From positions 1 through 64,000 of the forward strand of contig NZ_NJIH01000007.1 in NCBI RefSeq assembly GCF_002209565.1: a DNA stretch of 64,000 nt. Reading direction: 5' to 3'. Of this stretch, positions 59,130 through 64,000 are shown piece after piece. The notes beneath the pieces were generated by a model. The model was given only the letters and a program-made list of their open reading frames with translations. It had not been told where the DNA came from and did no database searches. Position 1 is the stretch's first letter. Each line of letters opens with the position of its first letter. The position numbers and the translations under genes were made by a program. The DNA is from Candidimonas nitroreducens (GTDB taxonomy: Bacteria > Pseudomonadota > Gammaproteobacteria > Burkholderiales > Burkholderiaceae_B).

Positions 59130-60120
59130 AGAAAATTCGGGCAAGCCGCCCCAGCCCGATACGCCCGCCAAGCCCTTGATCCACGTAGCGGCGGGCATGA
59201 TCCTGCGCGCCGACGGGGCGCTGCTGCTGGCCGAGCGCCCCGCCGACAAGCCCTGGCCGGGCTGGTGGGAGCTGCCCGGCGGCAAGATCGAGCCGGGCGA
59301 GACCGTGCTGCAGGCGCTGGCGCGCGAGCTGGACGAAGAGCTGGGCATCCAGGTCACCCAGGCCACACCATGGGTCACCCACGTGCACGAGTACCCCAAG
59401 AACATCGTCAGCCTGGCCTTCTGCCGCGTCACGGGCTGGAACGGCACGCCCACCGGGCGCGAAGGCCAGACGCTGGCCTGGGTCGATCCGCATGCGCCCA
59501 TCACTGTCGGCAAGCTGCTGCCGGCCACCGAGCCGCCGCTGCGCTGGCTGCGCCTGCCCGATCGCTACCTGATCACCGCCATAGGCGGGCCGGCACAACT
59601 CGCCGGCTATCTCGCGCGGCTGGACACGGCACTGCGGCGCGGCATCAGGCTAGTGCAGTTCCGCGAACCGGCGTGGCAGCAACAAGGCGATGAGCAAGGC
59701 CTGGCGGCGGCCTTCCAGGAAGTGCTGCGGCACTGCCACGAACATGGCGCCCGCTGCCTGGTGAACAGCGTGCACCCGCAAGACTGGTGGGATCAGGCCG
59801 ACGGCGTGCATCTGCGCGCCGCCGACGCGACGAAGCTCGCCGCGCGGCCCGGCGGGCTATTGGGCATGTCAGCCCACGACGCGGCCGACCTGGCGCTGGC
59901 GCGCGAGCTGGGGGCCGATTTCGCGGTGCTCGGCCACGTGCTGGACACGCCCTCGCACCCCGGCGAGCCGGGCATGGGCTGGGAACGCTATGCCGGGCTG
60001 GCCGGCGGCGCCGGCCTGCCGGTGCTGGCCATAGGCGGCCAGTCGGAAGCCACGCTGGACGAGGCGCGCCGCCATGGCGCGCACGGCATAGCCGGCATCC
60101 GTCATTTGCTGGCGGGTTGA
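59122..60120 (+). CDS. mutT: Nudix hydrolase fused to a ThiE-like domain
   Basis: 332 residues. N-terminal Nudix domain with the box GGKIEPGETVLQALARELDEELGI (MutT-like, hydrolysis of 8-oxo-dGTP), then a ThiE/TenI-like barrel (LIRLVQFREP-type RGIRLVQFREPAWQQQ, LVNSVHPQDWWDQADGVHLRAAD, SAHDAADLALARELGADFAVLGHV, GLPVLAIGG). The fusion is known in betaproteobacteria and gammaproteobacteria. It overlaps the DUF815 gene and converges on the NodT gene with a 19-bp overlap. Confidence 0.9.
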   Translation: MSEENSGKPPQPDTPAKPLIHVAAGMILRADGALLLAERPADKPWPGWWELPGGKIEPGETVLQALARELDEELGIQVTQATPWVTHVHEYPKNIVSLAFCRVTGWNGTPTGREGQTLAWVDPHAPITVGKLLPATEPPLRWLRLPDRYLITAIGGPAQLAGYLARLDTALRRGIRLVQFREPAWQQQGDEQGLAAAFQEVLRHCHEHGARCLVNSVHPQDWWDQADGVHLRAADATKLAARPGGLLGMSAHDAADLALARELGADFAVLGHVLDTPSHPGEPGMGWERYAGLAGGAGLPVLAIGGQSEATLDEARRHGAHGIAGIRHLLAG

Positions 60121-61631
60121 AGCACGGCGGGAACCGGCTGGCCTGCGGCAGGGGCGGCTTGGCCCGCAACCGAAGCGGGCTGACCCGCAGTGGAGGCCGG
60201 CTGGCCCTCGGCCGGCGGGGCCTGCCAGCCGCCGCCCAGGGCCGCGGTCAGCTGCACGCTGGCCACCAGGCGCTGGGCCTGCAGCGACAGCGCGGCCCTT
60301 TCGGTGCTAAGCGCGGTGGTTTCCACCTGCGCCACGCTCAGGTAGTCGATCAGGCCCGCGGCATACTGGTTCTCGGTCAGCCGCAGCGAATTACGCGAGG
60401 CGGCCAGCGCGCGATCCTGGGTCTGCTGTTCGCGCGCCATGACGCGCAGCTGCACCAGATAGTTCTCGACTTCCTGTAGTGCGCCCAGGACGGTGGATCG
60501 ATAGGCGGCCGCCTGCGCATCGTAGGCGGCGCGCGCCTGCTCGATATTGGCCTGGCGCGCACCACCGTCGAACAGGGTCATGGCCAGCGCCGGCCCCAGC
60601 GACCAGAAGCGCGTCGGCGCGGCCAGCCAGAAGGCCCAGCGGCCGGAGCTCAGGCCGCCCTCGGCGCTCAGGGTCAGGTCGGGGAACCAGGCGGCCTCGG
60701 CCACCCCGATCTGGGCATTGGCTTCGGCGGTGCGCCGCTCGGCGGCGGCCACATCGGGGCGGCGCTCGAGCAATTGGGAGGGCAGGCCCACGGGGATTTC
60801 CGGCAGCTTGCCTATGCCGGAGCTTGCCGCCAGCGCGAAGGCCGACGGCGGCTGGCCGGTAAGCACCGCCAGGGCATGCTCGTACTGCGCCCGCTGCCAT
60901 TCCAGGGCCAGCGCGTCGGTGTGGGCGTTCTCGAGCTGGGCGCGGGCCGATTCCACGTCGGCCTGGCCCGCAACCCCGGACTGATAGCGATTCTGGGTAA
61001 TGTCGAGCGAACGCTGATAGGCTTGCAGCGTCTTCGCATACAGCCGCTGCTCGGCGTCCAGCGCGCGCAGGTTGAAATAGGTCTGCGCCAGCGTCGACTC
61101 GAGACTGAGGCGGGTCGAGGCCATGTCGGCGGCGCTGGCCTGGGCACCGGCGCGGCTGGACTCGACCGAGCGCCGCACCTTGCCCCACAGATCGGGTTCC
61201 CAGCTGACGCTGCCAGTCAGCGAGGACTGGGTGCCATGGCTGGAGGCGGAGTCCGAGCCGCCGCTGCTGCCCGAGTGGCTGGCCGACACATTGGCGCCGA
61301 CGGTGGGGAAGAAGCCCGCGCGCGCCGCCTTGAGCAGCGCCTGGGCCTGGCGATACTGCGCCTCGGCCTGGGCCAGGTCGGCGTTGTGCACCAGCAGCGC
61401 CTGCATCAGCCCGTCGAGCACGGGGTCTTGATAGTCGCGCCACCAGTCGGCGCGCAGCGCCGTGTCGGCCGGCTGCGCCGGCTTCCAGCCCTGTGCTTCT
61501 TTATAGGCATTGCCCAGGGGCACATCGGGACGATGGTAGTCAGGCCCCACCGCGCAGGCGCTTAGCGCCAGCGCCAGCGCGGCCGGCAGTGCACATCGTA
61601 AGAATTGTCTTGGCAACATCAGCATGTTCAT
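60102..61631 (-). CDS. NodT-family outer-membrane efflux lipoprotein
   Basis: 509 residues. Lipoprotein signal with LSAC (Cys26) and the start VGPDYHRPDVPLGNAYKEA, then two OEP repeats (QAEAQYRQAQALLKAARAGFFPTVG and AYQRSLDITQNRYQSGVAGQADVESARAQLENA). The C-terminus has a degenerate Pro/Ala/Gly/Gln tail with repeats of QPAS and AGQ. It forms the outer-membrane channel of an RND pump. The ATG overlaps the pump stop codon (ATGA). Confidence 0.92.
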   Translation of the reverse strand: MNMLMLPRQFLRCALPAALALALSACAVGPDYHRPDVPLGNAYKEAQGWKPAQPADTALRADWWRDYQDPVLDGLMQALLVHNADLAQAEAQYRQAQALLKAARAGFFPTVGANVSASHSGSSGGSDSASSHGTQSSLTGSVSWEPDLWGKVRRSVESSRAGAQASAADMASTRLSLESTLAQTYFNLRALDAEQRLYAKTLQAYQRSLDITQNRYQSGVAGQADVESARAQLENAHTDALALEWQRAQYEHALAVLTGQPPSAFALAASSGIGKLPEIPVGLPSQLLERRPDVAAAERRTAEANAQIGVAEAAWFPDLTLSAEGGLSSGRWAFWLAAPTRFWSLGPALAMTLFDGGARQANIEQARAAYDAQAAAYRSTVLGALQEVENYLVQLRVMAREQQTQDRALAASRNSLRLTENQYAAGLIDYLSVAQVETTALSTERAALSLQAQRLVASVQLTAALGGGWQAPPAEGQPASTAGQPASVAGQAAPAAGQPVPAVLQPASK

Positions 61632-64000
61632 GGGTTTGCAGCTCCGCGCTTGCGCCTCGCCCACAGGCGGAAGCGATCGAGGTACAGATAGACCACAGGA
61701 GTCGTGTACAGAGTAAGAATCTGGCTCAGAAACAGCCCGCCCACGATGGTCAGCCCCAGCGGGCGGCGCAGCTCGACCCCGGCGCCGGAAGCCAGCACCA
61801 GCGGCAGCGCGCCGAACAGCGCAGAAACCGTAGTCATCATGATCGGGCGAAACCGCACCAGGCAAGCCTGGTAGATGGCGTCGCGCGAGGACAGATTGTC
61901 TTCGCGCTCAGCCTGCAGCGCGAAGTCGACCATCATAATAGCGTTCTTCTTGACGATGCCAATCAGCAGGAACACGCCGATCAGGGCGATCAGCGTGAAT
62001 TGCTCGCCCAGCAGCATCAGGGCCAGCAAGGCGCCTATGCCCGCGGACGGCAGCGTGGAAAGAATGGTCAGGGGGTGCACATAGCTTTCATACAGTATGC
62101 CGAGCACTATGTACATGGTGACCAGCGCAGCCAGGATCAGCCAGGGCTGCTGCGCCAAGGACTGCTGCAGGGCCTGGGCATTGCCCTGGAAGCCCGCCTG
62201 GATCTCGCGCGTGGGCAGGCCGGTGCGCGCCACGGCGCGCTCGATAGCCTGCAAGGCCTGTTCCAGCGACACGCCGGGCGCCAAGCTGAAGGACACCGTG
62301 TCGGCGGCGAACAGGCCCTGGTGCTGCACCGACAGCGGCGCGTTGCCGACCTCGAAGTGGGCGAAGGCGGACAGCGGCACGCGCTGGCCGCTGGACGTTA
62401 CCACCTGCACCAGGCGCAGCGATTCGGGATCCTTCGCATAGCGCTGATCCACGCCCATGACCACATGGTACTGGTTCAGCCGCCCGTAGATCACCGAGAT
62501 CTGCCGCTGGCTGAAGGAGTCGTTCAGCGTCGAGGCGATCAGGCCCATGTCCACGCCGAGCCGGGTCGCGGCGGTGCGATCGATCACCAGATTGACCTGC
62601 GTGCCCTTGTCCTGCACGTCGGTGTCGACGTCGACCAGTTCGGGCAGCCCGACCATGGCCTGCTGCACCTTGGGCAGCCAGGTCTTGAGCAGCGCCAGGT
62701 CGCTGGCCATCAGCGTGTAGTCGTACGAGGCGGTGCTGCTCTCGCGCCCGCCCATGCGTATGTCCTGTTGCGGCACCAGCGTCAGGCGCGCCCCGGGCTC
62801 GTTCTGGAATTTGCTGCGCAGCCGGTTGGCCACGTCCAGCGCGCTGACCTTGCGTTCGGACACCGGCTTGAGCTGGATCAGCAGGAAACTGGAATTGCTG
62901 CCGCCACGCCCGCCGGCAAAGCCGGTGACACTCTCGATGGCCGGATCCTGCAGCAGGATTTTGCGAAAACCTTCCAGCTTGGGCATCATGGCAGTGAACG
63001 AGGTGCCCTGGTCGGCCCGGAAAAAACCCATCAGCTGGCCGGTGTCCTGCTGCGGGAAGAAACCCTTGGGCACGACCTTGTACAGATAGACGTTCAGGCC
63101 CACGGTAATGGCCAGCAGCAGCAGCATGAAGCGCCCGTGCGCCAGCGACCACGACAGCGAGCGCTTGTACCCTTCCCACAGCGCCGCCCCCAGGCTCTGG
63201 AAACGGCGCGCCAGCCAGCCCGGCGGGCGTGGCTCGCGTTCCTGGCGGCGCAGGATGCGCGCGCACATCATGGGCGTCAGGGTCAGCGACACGAACAGCG
63301 ACACCATGATGGAAGCCGACAGCGTCACCGCAAATTCGCGGAACAGCCGCCCGACCATGCCGCTCATCAGCAGTATGGGTATGAACACCGCCACCAGCGA
63401 AACGCTCATGGCCAGCACGGTGAAACCGACTTCGCGCAGGCCGCGGATCGCCGCGCGCAGCGGCGGCACACCGCGCTCCATGTGGCGGATGATGTTCTCC
63501 AGTACCACAATGGCGTCGTCGACCACGAAGCCCGCCGCCACGATCAGCGCCATCAGCGAGATCGTATTGAGCGTGAAATTGAACAGCAGCATCAGGCTGA
63601 AGGTGGTGATCAGCGACACCGGCACCACCACGCTGGGTATCAGCGCCGCCCGCGCATTGCGCAGGAACAGCAGCACTACCAGCACCACCAGCACCACGGC
63701 GATCACCAGGGTCAGCTCGGCCTCGTGCAGCGAGGCGCGGATGCTGGGGGTGCGGTCTTGCGCCACGGTCAGCGTGACGGCGGCCGGCAGCATCGCCTGG
63801 AAGCGCGGCAGTTCGGCGCGTATCGCATCCACGGTGGCGATGATGTTGGCGTCGGCCTGGCGCCGCACGATCAGCAGAATGGCCTTGCGATCGTTGAAGA
63901 AGCCCGCGTTGAAGATGTCTTCGACCGAATCGCTGACCGTGGCTACGTCCTTCAGGCGTATGGGCGCGCCGTTGCGCCAGCCCACGATCAGCGGCCGGTA
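61628..64000 (-). CDS. mdtC: RND efflux pump permease, MdtC-like, N-terminus beyond the window
   Basis: The reading frame stays open to the window end (YRPLIVGW before the first methionine-like codon), so about 790 residues are visible. GAPIRLKDVATVSDSVEDIFNAGFFNDRKAILLIVRRQADANII, FVVDDAIVVLENIIRHMERG, VPKGFFPQQDTGQLMG and the C-terminal LVRFRPIMMTTVSALFGALPLVLASGAGVELRRPLG are typical RND (HAE1) features. It exports drugs or hydrophobic compounds with proton antiport. It is coupled to the NodT-like channel gene. Confidence 0.92.
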   Translation of the reverse strand, partial: YRPLIVGWRNGAPIRLKDVATVSDSVEDIFNAGFFNDRKAILLIVRRQADANIIATVDAIRAELPRFQAMLPAAVTLTVAQDRTPSIRASLHEAELTLVIAVVLVVLVVLLFLRNARAALIPSVVVPVSLITTFSLMLLFNFTLNTISLMALIVAAGFVVDDAIVVLENIIRHMERGVPPLRAAIRGLREVGFTVLAMSVSLVAVFIPILLMSGMVGRLFREFAVTLSASIMVSLFVSLTLTPMMCARILRRQEREPRPPGWLARRFQSLGAALWEGYKRSLSWSLAHGRFMLLLLAITVGLNVYLYKVVPKGFFPQQDTGQLMGFFRADQGTSFTAMMPKLEGFRKILLQDPAIESVTGFAGGRGGSNSSFLLIQLKPVSERKVSALDVANRLRSKFQNEPGARLTLVPQQDIRMGGRESSTASYDYTLMASDLALLKTWLPKVQQAMVGLPELVDVDTDVQDKGTQVNLVIDRTAATRLGVDMGLIASTLNDSFSQRQISVIYGRLNQYHVVMGVDQRYAKDPESLRLVQVVTSSGQRVPLSAFAHFEVGNAPLSVQHQGLFAADTVSFSLAPGVSLEQALQAIERAVARTGLPTREIQAGFQGNAQALQQSLAQQPWLILAALVTMYIVLGILYESYVHPLTILSTLPSAGIGALLALMLLGEQFTLIALIGVFLLIGIVKKNAIMMVDFALQAEREDNLSSRDAIYQACLVRFRPIMMTTVSALFGALPLVLASGAGVELRRPLGLTIVGGLFLSQILTLYTTPVVYLYLDRFRLWARRKRGAANP

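Noticed and set aside
1-64000. CRISPR arrays, insertion sequences, integrases, rRNA
   Set aside because: No regularly spaced repeats, transposase or integrase motifs, or rRNA sequence were seen in the window.

Overview
The window looks like a chromosomal segment of a high-GC betaproteobacterium of the Alcaligenaceae type (Bordetella, Achromobacter, Pusillimonas and relatives). The grounds are five orphan Bug-type periplasmic receptors with no TctAB partners, several aromatic and acyl-CoA catabolic operons, and the general codon and gene style. The genus is an inference. I see no rRNA, CRISPR array, insertion sequence or phage gene. There is one tRNA, tRNA-Pro(CGG).

Layout. 1-3475: the end of an operon on the minus strand (PrpB-like lyase, Bug receptor, HpaF, start of HpaG) divergent from an IclR regulator. 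3692-5983: a lone quinol-type nitric oxide reductase. 6174-9958: a split thiamine-diphosphate decarboxylase with an aldehyde dehydrogenase, divergent from a LysR regulator. 10046-40246: a 30 kb catabolic and uptake cluster. It holds an SsuD-like monooxygenase, a flavin reductase fused to an IclR effector domain, two CaiB-type CoA transferases, HMG-CoA lyase, a CitE-like lyase, an RraA-like aldolase, four LigI-type amidohydrolases, an SMP-30 lactonase, CapA, DUF2889 and NIPSNAP proteins, an LDH2 oxidoreductase, a TauD-type dioxygenase and an NDP-forming acyl-CoA synthetase. Transport comes from one Dpp-type ABC transporter core with three substrate-binding proteins, plus one Bug receptor. 40448-41956: a GH64-like lipoprotein. 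42408-56355: a second acyl-CoA cluster (LysR, PRISE reductase, Bug receptor, SMP-30, acyl-CoA synthetase, two acyl-CoA dehydrogenases, SCP2-thiolase plus DUF35, two Bug receptors, MaoC hydratase, SDR). 56697-60120: tRNA-Pro, ispB, a DUF815 ATPase and a Nudix/ThiE fusion. 60102-64000: a NodT-type outer-membrane factor and an RND pump that runs off the window.

The most striking signal is regulatory. Ten intergenic sites between 10046 and 37161 each consist of two abutting 12-bp near-palindromes with core GTNNAC, roughly WTWGTNNACWAT, with the cores exactly 12 bp apart. Together they cover every transcription unit I can define in the 30 kb cluster, including the promoter of its own GntR/FCD regulator. 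I did not see such pairs in the flanking regions. The cluster therefore looks like one coherent regulon for an unidentified substrate.

The second cluster has the parts of an aldolytic acyl-CoA side-chain shortening pathway like that of steroid side chains: paired acyl-CoA dehydrogenases, a MaoC hydratase, and a thiolase-fold protein without the usual nucleophilic cysteine next to a DUF35 protein.
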